This document shows positions 5,580-14,720 of a stretch of DNA of 19,764 nucleotides, in pieces. Location of the stretch: NCBI GenBank assembly GCA_049303905.1, contig JBAQNP010000032.1, positions 1 to 19,764 of the forward strand. The letters are read 5' to 3'. The first letter of the stretch is position 1, and the number at the start of each line of letters is the position of its first letter. Under the pieces are notes generated by a model. That model saw nothing but the letters and a program-made list of their open reading frames with translations, searched no databases and was not told the DNA's origin. The translations under genes and the position numbers were made by a program. This DNA comes from UBA2206 sp049303905. GTDB taxonomy: Bacteria; Patescibacteriota; Minisyncoccia; Moranbacterales; UBA2206.

Positions 5580-7346
5580 ATGGCGCAAGTATTCAAAACG
5601 ACGGATTATACAATCGGAAAACTCATTGAAGATATTGAGATTGGCGATATAGCTCTTCCTGATATTCAGCGTCCGTTTGTTTGGTATAAAAAAATTTCAA
5701 AAGTTCGTGATTTACTTGATTCTATTTATCGCGGGTATCCAATCGGATATTTACTTTTTTGGGAGAATGCCAATCGCAGTGATTATAAAAATATCGGCTT
5801 TGAGGAAAAGAAAAGGAAGATTCCAAGATTTTTGATCATTGACGGGCAACAGCGATTGACGGCACTTTTTGCGGTTATGAAAAATCAGGAAGTTTTAACG
5901 CCTGATTATGAAAAAAGGAAAATTAAAATTGCTTTCAAACCGATAGACGGCACATTCAAGGTGGGTGATGCGGCCACTGATAGAGATCCTGAATACATTG
6001 CCGATTTATCGGCACTTTGGTCTGGTGAGGGAGATTTTGCTATAATTAGCTCTTTTATTTCTCAACTAAAGGAAAAAAGGGAAATAAGCAAGGAAGAAGA
6101 AAAAACCATATCTTCTAGCATACAGTCGTTGATAAATATCAATAAATATCCATTGACAGCGCTAGAAATTGCGCCAAATCTTGAAGAAGAAGTTGTTTCT
6201 GACATTTTTGTTCGTATAAATAGTCAGGGCGTAAGCTTAACCCAAGCAGATTTTATTTTGACGTTACTATCCGTTTATTGGGAAGAGGGAAGAAAAGAAA
6301 TTGAACAATTTTGTATTGATTCGCGCTGCATACCTGACAAGGAAACGAAGTTCTCGTCCTTTAATTATCTTATTAAGCCCGATCCGGATGATATGCTACG
6401 TGTTCTAGTGGGACTCACATTCCATCGTGCCAAAATGAAGGATGTATATTCTATTATCCGAGGACGTAATATGGAGACAGGAGAATTTTCAGAAGATTTA
6501 AGGACTTTGCAATTTGAAAAATTAAAAAACAATCTCCCGGCAGTTCTTGATAACACTAATTGGCAGAGCTTTCTAAAGATTTTGATCGGTGGTGGTTACA
6601 AGGATGAAGAGCTAATTTCCTCAAAGAGCGCCGTTTTGTATAGTTACATACTCTATCTTATCGGAAAAGACAATTTTTCTGTTTCAAATCACGAATTGCA
6701 AAGAGTGATTGGACGTTGGTTTGTGATGGCTTCGCTTACGGGAAGATACTCTTCATCACCGGAGACTGCTTTTGAAAAAGATTTGAATAGAGTTAGGGAA
6801 TTTAATGCTGATTCATTTGTTTCCGGACTCGAAAAGATTATTAGCGATAATCTTACAAATGACTTTTGGGAAACTACCCTTGTGGGGCAAATGGAAACAT
6901 CATCCGCAAGAAGCCCAGAAGCTAATGCTTTTTATGCTTCTCTTAATAAATTAGGTTCGCCAATCTTATTTTCACGAAAACTCGTAGGTGATTTATACGA
7001 TCCATCTTTGAAAATTAAGAAGAAGCGTCTTGAAAAGCACCATATTTTCCCACGTAATTTTCTTATTTCTGAATATGGTTTTGATCGCAACAAAGATAAG
7101 GCCAAAATCAATCAGATTGCAAACCTAACCTTTTTGGAATTTGAAGATAATATAGAAATAAGCGACGCGCATCCACGTGAATATGTTGCAATGGTAAAAA
7201 AACGCTTTGCTGATAACGAACTGCAAGAAATGTTTGTTCAACACGCTATTCCTGGAAATTTCTACGAATTGAGCTATGATGAATTTTTGCATAAAAGACG
7301 TCAATTGATGACTGGTGTTATAAGAAAAGCATTTAACAAGATCTAA
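5580..7346 (+). CDS. DUF262/DUF1524 protein, GmrSD-like nuclease
   Basis: A 588-aa protein joining the two halves of the GmrSD-type modification-dependent restriction family. The N-terminal DUF262 domain shows DIQRPFVW (28-35), GYPIGYLLFWE (about 52-62), the nucleotide-handling motif DGQQR (88-92) and FVRINSQGVSLTQADF (about 210-225). The C-terminal DUF1524 HNH-type nuclease domain shows KHHIFPRNFL from residue 486 and NQIANLTFLEFEDN. GmrSD enzymes cut DNA with modified cytosines, driven by NTP hydrolysis. It is the first gene of the operon and ends 2 bp before hsdR, so Type I and Type IV-like activities are probably co-expressed. It could instead be an accessory subunit of the Type I complex. 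Confidence 0.9.
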   Translation: MAQVFKTTDYTIGKLIEDIEIGDIALPDIQRPFVWYKKISKVRDLLDSIYRGYPIGYLLFWENANRSDYKNIGFEEKKRKIPRFLIIDGQQRLTALFAVMKNQEVLTPDYEKRKIKIAFKPIDGTFKVGDAATDRDPEYIADLSALWSGEGDFAIISSFISQLKEKREISKEEEKTISSSIQSLININKYPLTALEIAPNLEEEVVSDIFVRINSQGVSLTQADFILTLLSVYWEEGRKEIEQFCIDSRCIPDKETKFSSFNYLIKPDPDDMLRVLVGLTFHRAKMKDVYSIIRGRNMETGEFSEDLRTLQFEKLKNNLPAVLDNTNWQSFLKILIGGGYKDEELISSKSAVLYSYILYLIGKDNFSVSNHELQRVIGRWFVMASLTGRYSSSPETAFEKDLNRVREFNADSFVSGLEKIISDNLTNDFWETTLVGQMETSSARSPEANAFYASLNKLGSPILFSRKLVGDLYDPSLKIKKKRLEKHHIFPRNFLISEYGFDRNKDKAKINQIANLTFLEFEDNIEISDAHPREYVAMVKKRFADNELQEMFVQHAIPGNFYELSYDEFLHKRRQLMTGVIRKAFNKI

Positions 7347-7348
7347 TT

Positions 7349-10162
7349 ATGGTAAAAATTAACGAAGCGAAAACAAGACAAGAAATAATTGATAAGCGAC
7401 TCGAAAAAGCTGGGTGGGATATTAAAAATCCCTCACAAGTTACCTCGGAACTTGATATTTGGGTTGGCCTGCCAGAAATGGTCAAAGAGCCAACTGCGGA
7501 ATATCAAGGGTATCAATTTGCCGATTATGCCTTGCTTGGCGATAATGGTGAGCCGTTAGCTGTTGTGGAAGCAAAGAAAACTTCTAGGGATGCAAGAGTA
7601 GGGCAAGAACAAGCGCGTCAATATGCTGAAAACATTCAAAAAAATTCTGGCAAAGATATGCCATTCGTTTTTTACACTAATGGACACGACATTTATTTTT
7701 GGGATACCGAAAAATATCCACCTCGCAAAGTCTATGGTTTTCCGACTAAAAAAGATTTAGAAAGAATGTTGTTTTTACGAAAAAACGAGAAGCCTCTTTC
7801 TCAAGAATTGATCAGCAAGGATATTTCTGGACGACCTTATCAAATTGAAGCAATTCGTTCAGTTTTTGAAAACCTAGAAAAAGGAAAAAGGAAGTCGCTG
7901 CTTGTGATGGCAACTGGAACTGGAAAGACGAGAACCTGCGCTTCAATGTTCGATGTTTTAATGCGAACAAATAGGGTGCAAAAAGTTTTATTCTTAGTAG
8001 ATAGAATTGCGCTTAGAAACCAAGCACTTGATGCGTTTAAAGAATTTTTGCCCAATGCTCCTATATGGCCAAAAAATGGAGAACACGACATCGCAACTGA
8101 TAGAAGGATATATTGCGCAACTTATCCGACAATGCTCAATATCATTGAAAATAAGGACTGTCCCTTGAGTCCGCATTTTTTTGATATGATTGTAGCTGAT
8201 GAAAGCCACAGATCAATTTATAATGTCTATAAAAACATTTTTGATTATTTCGATACGATTCAATTGGGATTAACTGCCACCCCTAAAGACGCAGTGGAGC
8301 ATAATACTTTTGGTCTATTTGAATGCGAAGATGGTGTTCCTACTTATGCCTACTCATATGAAGAGGCGATAAATAATAAGCCACCTTATTTGTGTGATTT
8401 TAAAGTTCTGAAAGTTAGAACAAAATTCCAAAAAGAAGGCATTAGAAAAGATACTATATCTCTTGCGGAGCAACAGAAACTGCTTGCTGACGGCAAAGAA
8501 CCAGCTCAAATAAACTATGAGGGCAGTGAAATAGAAAAGAAGGTTACCAACAAAGGCACGAATGCGCTTATTGTGCAGGAATTTATGGAGGAGTGTATTA
8601 AGGACGAAAGTGGAACTTTGCCCGGAAAAACAATTTTCTTTGCAATGACAATGAAGCACGCCAGAAGATTGCAGGAAGTGTTTGATGATCTATACCCTGA
8701 ACATAAAGGAAATATCGCAAAGGTAATTGTTTCTGATGATTCTCGTGTTTATGGAAAAGGTGGTTTACTCGATCAATTTATAAACAAGGATTTTCCGCGA
8801 ATTGCCATTAGCGTAGATATGCTTGATACAGGTATTGATGTTAGGGAGTTAGTCAATCTAGTTTTTGCTAAGCCAGTTTTCTCTTACACTAAATTTTGGC
8901 AAATGATTGGTCGCGGAACGAGACTCCTAGAGGAAAAGAAAATAAAGCCGTGGTGCAAAAATAAAGATAAGTTTCTTATAATTGATTGTTGGGAAAACTT
9001 TGAATACTTTCAGATGAATCCGACTGGAAAAGTTGATAAGCCATCAAAGCCAATTCCAGTTCGTCTTTTTGAAACAAAATTGCAGAAATTAAATGTGGCT
9101 GAAAATCAGGGAAATGATGAAGTGGTGCAATCTGTGATAAAAAAGTTAAAAGATGATATTGATAAATTGCCACAAAATAATGTGGTTATCTTGGATGCGA
9201 AAAGTAAATTGGAGAAAGTGGACGCTTCTTTTTGGCAAAAACTCAATAAGGATAAAAAGCTCTTTCTTGAAAAAGATATTGCTCCTTTGATGCGCACGAG
9301 AACTGGAGAGGACTATAAAGCAATGAGTTTTGAACTTAAAGTGTTGCTTTATTCGATTGCCAAGCTTGAAAATATAAAAGGGCAGAAAAAGAAGATAAAA
9401 ACATTAGAAGAAGTTATAGTTGAAATGGTTTCAGATCTCCCTTTGTCAGTTAATGTAGTTGCTAAAGAAGAAACACTAATTGGGGAGGTTTTGCATAATG
9501 GATATTTGGAAAAAGCTGATGAAGAAGCTTTGGAAGTTTTGATTCAGAAGATTGCTCCATTGATGAAATACCGAGAGGAGGGCATAAAACCTAATCAAGA
9601 TTCCTTAGACTTGCGCGACATAACGAGCGAAAAAGGATATATCAACTTTGGTGCAGAGAATGAGCGCCTCACTATCCATAAATATCGTGAAAAGGTAGAA
9701 GCGCTTGTGAAAAAGCTTGAAGAGGAAAATGAAATTTTGCGCAAAATAAAGCAAGGCGAAAATATAACTCAAGAAGAGGTTGAAGAATTAGCGGAGGTTT
9801 TGGCTGAATATGATCCACATCCAACTGAGGAAAAACTACAAAAAGCCTATGATGCTCGCAAGGTGCAATTTTTGGATTTAATTAAATACATTATGGGTAT
9901 CGGAGGATTAGTGACATTTTCCGAAAAGGTGTCAGAAGCCTTTGCTGAATTTATCGCTGAGCATAATACGCTTGCGCCTAATCAAATTCAATTTTTGATA
10001 GTTCTTCGGGATTTTATTATCGACAATGGGGAACTTACTAAAAAAGACCTCGTTAGTGAGCCTTTCACTAAATTGCACGCTCGTGGCTTCCTGGGTCTTT
10101 TTACTCCGCAAATGCAAAAAGAGGTATTATTGTTTACTAATAAAATTTTACATTATGCTTAA
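7349..10162 (+). CDS. hsdR: Type I restriction enzyme R subunit (EcoEI-like)
   Basis: The motor and nuclease subunit of a Type I restriction-modification system, 937 aa. The N-terminal nuclease domain carries Asp59 (FADYALL) and Glu74-Ala-Lys76 (VVEAKK), the PD-(D/E)XK active site. A superfamily 2 helicase follows, with Walker A ATGTGKT (188-194), DESH (284-287), LTATP (308-312) and IGRGTR in motif VI (near 505). The end (TFSEKVSEAFAEFIAE... onward) matches the EcoEI R C-terminal domain that binds the methylase. It is complete, with no broken motif. It begins 2 bp after the DUF262 gene and its stop overlaps the hsdM start by 8 bp, so it is translationally coupled to hsdM. Confidence 0.95.
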   Translation: MVKINEAKTRQEIIDKRLEKAGWDIKNPSQVTSELDIWVGLPEMVKEPTAEYQGYQFADYALLGDNGEPLAVVEAKKTSRDARVGQEQARQYAENIQKNSGKDMPFVFYTNGHDIYFWDTEKYPPRKVYGFPTKKDLERMLFLRKNEKPLSQELISKDISGRPYQIEAIRSVFENLEKGKRKSLLVMATGTGKTRTCASMFDVLMRTNRVQKVLFLVDRIALRNQALDAFKEFLPNAPIWPKNGEHDIATDRRIYCATYPTMLNIIENKDCPLSPHFFDMIVADESHRSIYNVYKNIFDYFDTIQLGLTATPKDAVEHNTFGLFECEDGVPTYAYSYEEAINNKPPYLCDFKVLKVRTKFQKEGIRKDTISLAEQQKLLADGKEPAQINYEGSEIEKKVTNKGTNALIVQEFMEECIKDESGTLPGKTIFFAMTMKHARRLQEVFDDLYPEHKGNIAKVIVSDDSRVYGKGGLLDQFINKDFPRIAISVDMLDTGIDVRELVNLVFAKPVFSYTKFWQMIGRGTRLLEEKKIKPWCKNKDKFLIIDCWENFEYFQMNPTGKVDKPSKPIPVRLFETKLQKLNVAENQGNDEVVQSVIKKLKDDIDKLPQNNVVILDAKSKLEKVDASFWQKLNKDKKLFLEKDIAPLMRTRTGEDYKAMSFELKVLLYSIAKLENIKGQKKKIKTLEEVIVEMVSDLPLSVNVVAKEETLIGEVLHNGYLEKADEEALEVLIQKIAPLMKYREEGIKPNQDSLDLRDITSEKGYINFGAENERLTIHKYREKVEALVKKLEEENEILRKIKQGENITQEEVEELAEVLAEYDPHPTEEKLQKAYDARKVQFLDLIKYIMGIGGLVTFSEKVSEAFAEFIAEHNTLAPNQIQFLIVLRDFIIDNGELTKKDLVSEPFTKLHARGFLGLFTPQMQKEVLLFTNKILHYA

Positions 10163-11675
10163 CTCAACATTGAAGTCATCAATTGGTCGTCTTTGGGATA
10201 AATTTTGGAGTGGGGGAATTTCCAATCCACTCACCGCTATTGAGCAGATTTCTTATCTGCTATTTATGAAGCGCTTGGATGAGCTTGATATTAAAAAACG
10301 TCAAGATGCAGAGTTTACTGGAGAATCATACGTATCAATTTTTTCCGGTAAAAACGAGAATCTTCGCTGGAGTCATTTTAGACAAATGGAAGGTGGAGAA
10401 ATGTTGACTCATATCCAAACAAAAGTATTTCCATTTTTAAAAACAATTGGCAAGGAGGAAAGTCCTTTTGCGAAGCATATGGGCAATGCCGTTTTTATTA
10501 TTTCCAAACCATCACTTTTGGTTGAAGCTGTTAATATCATTGATGAGATTTTTGAGGAAATAGCAAAGCAAGAATCAAATGGACAAGGTTTTCAGGATAC
10601 GCAGGGTGATATATATGAATACTTGCTTTCAGAAATAACCAGTGCAGGAAAGCTTGGTCAATTTAGAACCCCTCGCCATATTATCCAGCTTATGTGTGAG
10701 CTTGTTGATCCGAAGCTTGGAGATACTATATGTGATCCGGCGTGTGGAACGGGCGGATTTTTGCTTGGCGCATATCAACACATTATTACTGCTCATACCA
10801 GCAAGGAACATCAAAAAACTGATGAAAATGGACTTACGCGCGGTCTTTTGGGTGATAAGTTGACGGATGAGAGACAGTGGACGCACCTCAAAGAAAAAAC
10901 TTTCTATGGGTATGATATGGATGAGAGCATGGTTCGTATAGGACTGATGAACTTAATGATGCACGGAATATCTAGCCCAAACATTGAACAGAAGGATACT
11001 CTTTCTAAAAAATATGATGAGGATAATTTTTTTGATTGCATAATGGCGAACCCTCCTTTTAAAGGCAGTATTGATAAGGGGGATATAAATGAATCGCTTT
11101 CTCTTAACACTACAAAAACAGAACTCTTGTTTATAGATAGAATTGTTAAATCTTTAAAAATAGGAGGACGGGCAGGCGTAATAGTTCCCGATGGCGTTCT
11201 TTTTGGTTCTAGCAATGTGCATAAGCACGCGCGTAAAATGCTCCTTGATGATTGTGAGCTTCAAGGTGTTATTTCAATGCCAAGCGGAGTGTTTAAGCCC
11301 TACGCAGGGGTTAGCACGGCAATCTTGATATTTGTGAAAGGTGGTGAGACGGAGAAAGTTTGGTTTTATGATATGCAATCAGACGGATATTCCCTAGATG
11401 ATAAACGCAGTAAGATTAATGGCGGAGGCGATTTGCCGGATATTGTTGCGAAATGGAAAAATCGTAAGGAGCAGACAGAAAATAAACTAAACAGCAAATT
11501 TTTCTATATTGATAAAAAAGAGATTGAAGAGGCCGACTTTGACTTGAGTATCAATCGGTATAAAGTAACTGATTATGAGGAAATACAGTATGAAGATTCA
11601 AAAGTTATTTTAGGAAAAATTGAAAACTTGGAAAAAGAAATTATTGCCGGTCTTGATGAATTAAAGAAAATATAA
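10155..11675 (+). CDS. hsdM: Type I restriction-modification M subunit (N6-adenine methyltransferase)
   Basis: The modification subunit, 506 aa, which methylates adenine in the recognition sequence and is needed for both modification and restriction. An N-terminal HsdM bundle (MLNSTLKSSIGRLWDKFW) leads to the methyltransferase domain: GKLGQFRTPRHI, S-adenosylmethionine motif DPACGTGGF (194-202) and catalytic NPPF (299-302). I start at ATG 10155, where the family's N terminus begins; an upstream in-frame ATG at 10026 lies deep inside hsdR and would add unrelated sequence. It overlaps hsdR by 8 bp and is followed 2 bp later by hsdS, a standard R-M-S order. Confidence 0.96.
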   Translation: MLNSTLKSSIGRLWDKFWSGGISNPLTAIEQISYLLFMKRLDELDIKKRQDAEFTGESYVSIFSGKNENLRWSHFRQMEGGEMLTHIQTKVFPFLKTIGKEESPFAKHMGNAVFIISKPSLLVEAVNIIDEIFEEIAKQESNGQGFQDTQGDIYEYLLSEITSAGKLGQFRTPRHIIQLMCELVDPKLGDTICDPACGTGGFLLGAYQHIITAHTSKEHQKTDENGLTRGLLGDKLTDERQWTHLKEKTFYGYDMDESMVRIGLMNLMMHGISSPNIEQKDTLSKKYDEDNFFDCIMANPPFKGSIDKGDINESLSLNTTKTELLFIDRIVKSLKIGGRAGVIVPDGVLFGSSNVHKHARKMLLDDCELQGVISMPSGVFKPYAGVSTAILIFVKGGETEKVWFYDMQSDGYSLDDKRSKINGGGDLPDIVAKWKNRKEQTENKLNSKFFYIDKKEIEEADFDLSINRYKVTDYEEIQYEDSKVILGKIENLEKEIIAGLDELKKI

Positions 11676-11677
11676 TT

Positions 11678-12790
11678 ATGAAATTTGTAAAATTTTCACA
11701 ATTATTGGATTTTCAAAAGAAATCGCATATAAAAGCAGGAGATGGATTAAAAAATGGGTCTTTTCCATTTTTCACATCAAGTCCGCTTCTTTCAAAATAT
11801 ACTGATTCTTTTCAATTTGAATTACCTAGTCTTATTTTTGGAACAGGTGGAAGCGCTAGCATTCATATATGCGATAAGCCATTTTCTGTTTCTACGGACT
11901 GCTTGGTTGCGCAGTTAAAGCCCGATATGCTTCAAAAGTTTGAAATAAAGTTCATTTATTATTATTTATCCGGAAATGTTTGGATTTTAGAAAGGGGTTT
12001 TAAAGGAGCGGGATTAAAACATATTTCAAAAGGCTATATAAATGATATTGATATTCCGGAATTACCTCGTGAAGAGCAAAAAAGAATTGTAAAAATTCTT
12101 GATGAAACGGATGCTTGTCGCCAGAAAAGGAAGCAAGCAATTGAATTGCTGAACGATTATTTAAAGTCAGTGTTTTTGGAGATGTTCGGTGATCCAGTCC
12201 AAAACCCAAGAAAATGGGATTTGAAACCACTTGAAAAAGTTGCAAAATTGGAAAGGGGAAGATTTTCACCAAGACCAAGAAATGACCCTTCTTACTTTAA
12301 TGGAGAGCATCCATTTATCCAAACAGGAGATATCAGCAATTCAAATCACAAACTCAATAAGTTTGTTCAGACCCTGAATGAGAAAGGAACAAAGGTTAGT
12401 AAGCAATTTTTTAAAGGAGATATAGTTATTGCAATAGTTGGCGCAACAATTGGCGTAACAGCAATACTTGAGATTGATGTGTATGCCACGGACAGCGTTA
12501 TTTGCATAAAGCCTTATGGTGCTGTAATCAACAATATCTACTTGGAATATGTATTGCGATTTTGGAAGAAGATACTTTTGAGGGATGCGCCTGAGGCGGC
12601 AAGACCTAACATTAATTTGACTATTTTGAATAACTTAAAAATCATACTTCCTCCCGTGGAACTTCAAACAAGATTCGTTAGTATAGTAGAAAAGGTTGAA
12701 GATTTAAGGCAAGATATGATTGTCCAATCCGAAGAAATGGAAAAACAATTTCAAGTCTTGATGCAGAAAGCTTTTAAGGGAGAATTATAA
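11678..12790 (+). CDS. hsdS: Type I restriction-modification specificity subunit
   Basis: A DNA-recognition subunit of 370 aa with the usual two halves. The first target-recognition domain (about 1-128) ends in the spacer helix region LPREEQKRIVKILDETDACRQKRKQAIELLNDY. The second (about 170-325) ends in LPPVELQTRFVSIVEKVEDLRQDM. The two spacer regions share the L-P-x-E-x-Q and long-helix pattern that lets the subunit hold two methylases. The two target domains are dissimilar, so a bipartite asymmetric target is expected, but its sequence cannot be predicted. I see no inverted hsdS copy or partial gene nearby, so no sign of specificity switching despite two recombinases in the element. Confidence 0.94.
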   Translation: MKFVKFSQLLDFQKKSHIKAGDGLKNGSFPFFTSSPLLSKYTDSFQFELPSLIFGTGGSASIHICDKPFSVSTDCLVAQLKPDMLQKFEIKFIYYYLSGNVWILERGFKGAGLKHISKGYINDIDIPELPREEQKRIVKILDETDACRQKRKQAIELLNDYLKSVFLEMFGDPVQNPRKWDLKPLEKVAKLERGRFSPRPRNDPSYFNGEHPFIQTGDISNSNHKLNKFVQTLNEKGTKVSKQFFKGDIVIAIVGATIGVTAILEIDVYATDSVICIKPYGAVINNIYLEYVLRFWKKILLRDAPEAARPNINLTILNNLKIILPPVELQTRFVSIVEKVEDLRQDMIVQSEEMEKQFQVLMQKAFKGEL

Positions 12791-12800
12791 TTTATATGTT

Positions 12801-13463
12801 ATGGACGATATATTTCCACAATACTATGAAGATTTACTCCGCGCTCAATATCGAGTATCGGAAAATTTAGTTAAGGATCAGCATCTGGCGTGTGGAACAA
12901 TTAGGGAAGAATTTTTGCGTGAAATTCTAATAAAGAAAAAGCGATCAATAGAAATTACGAAGGGTTTTATAAGAAGGGGGAATGATAAAAGCGGAGAATG
13001 TGATCACATATTTCACCATCAAGATTCTCCGGTAGACACATTGGGTGGGCAGGTTTTTTTAAAGCCCGAGCATTGTAGGCTTGTTTTGGAAATAAAATCA
13101 AACGCAACGGGGACGGATATCAAAAAGACAAATGATAAATTTAAAAAGATAAAATCACTTGACTCAGATAATCAGCCAGTGTGTGGGCTGTTTTGTTATA
13201 ACACTGCTATTGAGAAAAAAACCATATTGAATCGTTTTGGCTGGAGATATTATGAGGAAACCGAAAGTTGGGAAGAAAGCATATCTGCGAATATAGAATA
13301 TCCGTATATTGATTTTATTGTTTGTATTGCGTGTTTAGAAAAAAATGAGGAATGCATTAAAAAGCAATTTTTTCTTATTAAGGATAATGTTTCTGGAAGA
13401 TTTATATTGTGTCAAGAATATCCAATAATAAAGAATTTTTTTGCGGTTACTGATAATTTATAA
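12801..13463 (+). CDS. DUF6602-like putative PD-(D/E)XK nuclease
   Basis: A 220-aa protein resembling DUF6602: the N-terminal GTIREEFLREIL helix (32-43), a GFIRRGNDKSGECDHIF segment with Asp68, and CRLVLEIKSN with Glu97-x-Lys99. Spacing of Asp68 and the E-x-K strand fits a PD-(D/E)XK nuclease core, with the preceding Glu36/Glu37 as the further acidic residue. Members are found beside defence genes, but the biochemical role is not established. It starts 10 bp after hsdS and belongs to the same operon. The C-terminal half, with several Cys and aromatic residues, is not recognised. Family call moderate, nuclease call inferred. Confidence 0.65.
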   Translation: MDDIFPQYYEDLLRAQYRVSENLVKDQHLACGTIREEFLREILIKKKRSIEITKGFIRRGNDKSGECDHIFHHQDSPVDTLGGQVFLKPEHCRLVLEIKSNATGTDIKKTNDKFKKIKSLDSDNQPVCGLFCYNTAIEKKTILNRFGWRYYEETESWEESISANIEYPYIDFIVCIACLEKNEECIKKQFFLIKDNVSGRFILCQEYPIIKNFFAVTDNL

Positions 13464-13504
13464 AATTGTAATTAGAGGAAAGTAAACAATAAAAAAATTT
13501 AGAT

Positions 13505-14704
13505 ATGATTTTTAATAAATTATTTTCGGAAATAAATTATAGAGATATTGAGGATTTAACTTCTCAGAAGATTTCTGAAAATCAGAACATAGAATTTAAG
13601 AAAGAAGTTTGGGGAAGAGGGGATGAGGATGTGCGAGAGATGCTAAGAGACATAGACGCGATAGCTAATGGCTATGGTGGCTATTTGATAATTGGTATAG
13701 AAGAAGATAAGGATGGTTTTGCTGGTAAAATACATAATATAGATAAGGCCGAAGAAGAAAGGGATAGGATATTTTCCTCTTGCATCGCTAATTTGCAACC
13801 ACGAATACCTGGCTTAAGCATTAAATGTCTTGCTGGAGATGAAGGAAATATCATAATAATCCACATTCCTTATAGCTTGCGCGCTCCACACATCATAACA
13901 TTTAGAGGATTGAATCAATTTTGGATAAGGCACGACAGGCAGAAATCTCCAATGTCGGTTGATGAAATACGTGATGCATTTGCAAGAAACACAAGCATTA
14001 CTACTACTGCTGCGGATTTTTTAGCAGCTAGAAAGAAAGATTTGTCTGATAATACTGATAATAAGCCTATGTTTGTTTTAGGCGCATTGCCGATTGGTGC
14101 TTCAGGTGAATTTGTCGATGTTTCTGATGAAGAATTGAGGAATAAGATTAAGAACCCATCATATAACAGGCACAGCGGGTGGGATTTGAAGTTTTCATAT
14201 GATAATTCTCACCCAAGCTTTAATGGGTTAAGGATTGGTGGTAAAAACGAAGATCATAAGCAAATTGAATTGTTTCGCAATGGCTATCTTGAAGCAAGAT
14301 TTGCAATAGGAGACTTGATGATTAGAGAAAAGGTGAATGTTAAAGATGTTGAGATTCCAGTTATTGGAGGTTATCCTATTATTGAATATACTTATAGTTT
14401 TATTGACCAAGTTGAAAATGTTTTTAATTACCTCGGACTGGATACGCAGGTTTTAATTTTCTGTATATTTATAGATATAAAAGGTTTTGGCTTGCGAAAA
14501 TACAGACCAAATACTTATGGTTTTAGTGACTATTTGGGGATATGGGATAAGGATTTTTTAGAGATTGGGCTTATGAATTTTGATCATATTGATAAAAATA
14601 AAACAACGAAAGCAATCACCGATAGAATATGGCAGTCGTTTAATTATGACAATAGTGATAATTTCTATAAAGACGGACAATTTGACACCACATTATGGAA
14701 ATAG
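13505..14704 (+). CDS. AlbA_2 (Schlafen-like) domain protein
   Basis: A 399-aa protein. Residues about 25-160 match the AlbA_2/Schlafen-type domain: NIEFKKE (29-34), the AIANGYGGYLIIGIEED core (52-68), the GLNQFWIRHDRQKSPMS segment (135-151) and EIRDAF. The domain occurs in putative regulators and in nucleases related to Schlafen; prokaryotic members often lie in defence loci. The C-terminal 240 residues are not recognised; they are soluble-looking with many aromatic residues. It lies 41 bp after the DUF6602-like gene, the largest internal gap of the operon, and ends 16 bp before the next gene. It may act as RNA or DNA nuclease or as a sensor for its neighbours. Confidence 0.78.
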   Translation: MIFNKLFSEINYRDIEDLTSQKISENQNIEFKKEVWGRGDEDVREMLRDIDAIANGYGGYLIIGIEEDKDGFAGKIHNIDKAEEERDRIFSSCIANLQPRIPGLSIKCLAGDEGNIIIIHIPYSLRAPHIITFRGLNQFWIRHDRQKSPMSVDEIRDAFARNTSITTTAADFLAARKKDLSDNTDNKPMFVLGALPIGASGEFVDVSDEELRNKIKNPSYNRHSGWDLKFSYDNSHPSFNGLRIGGKNEDHKQIELFRNGYLEARFAIGDLMIREKVNVKDVEIPVIGGYPIIEYTYSFIDQVENVFNYLGLDTQVLIFCIFIDIKGFGLRKYRPNTYGFSDYLGIWDKDFLEIGLMNFDHIDKNKTTKAITDRIWQSFNYDNSDNFYKDGQFDTTLWK

Positions 14705-14720
14705 AAATACAAATTTTATT

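Noticed and set aside
10026..10154. Upstream in-frame start for HsdM at 10026
   Set aside because: It lies inside hsdR and adds a stretch unlike HsdM; the family N terminus begins at 10155.
11678..12790. Phase-variable hsdS
   Set aside because: No second or partial hsdS and no inverted repeats in the gene are visible.
14580..14720. Upstream start for the 499-aa protein
   Set aside because: The extra part overlaps the AlbA_2 gene in another frame and has shadow-like composition; ATG 14721 is well placed.
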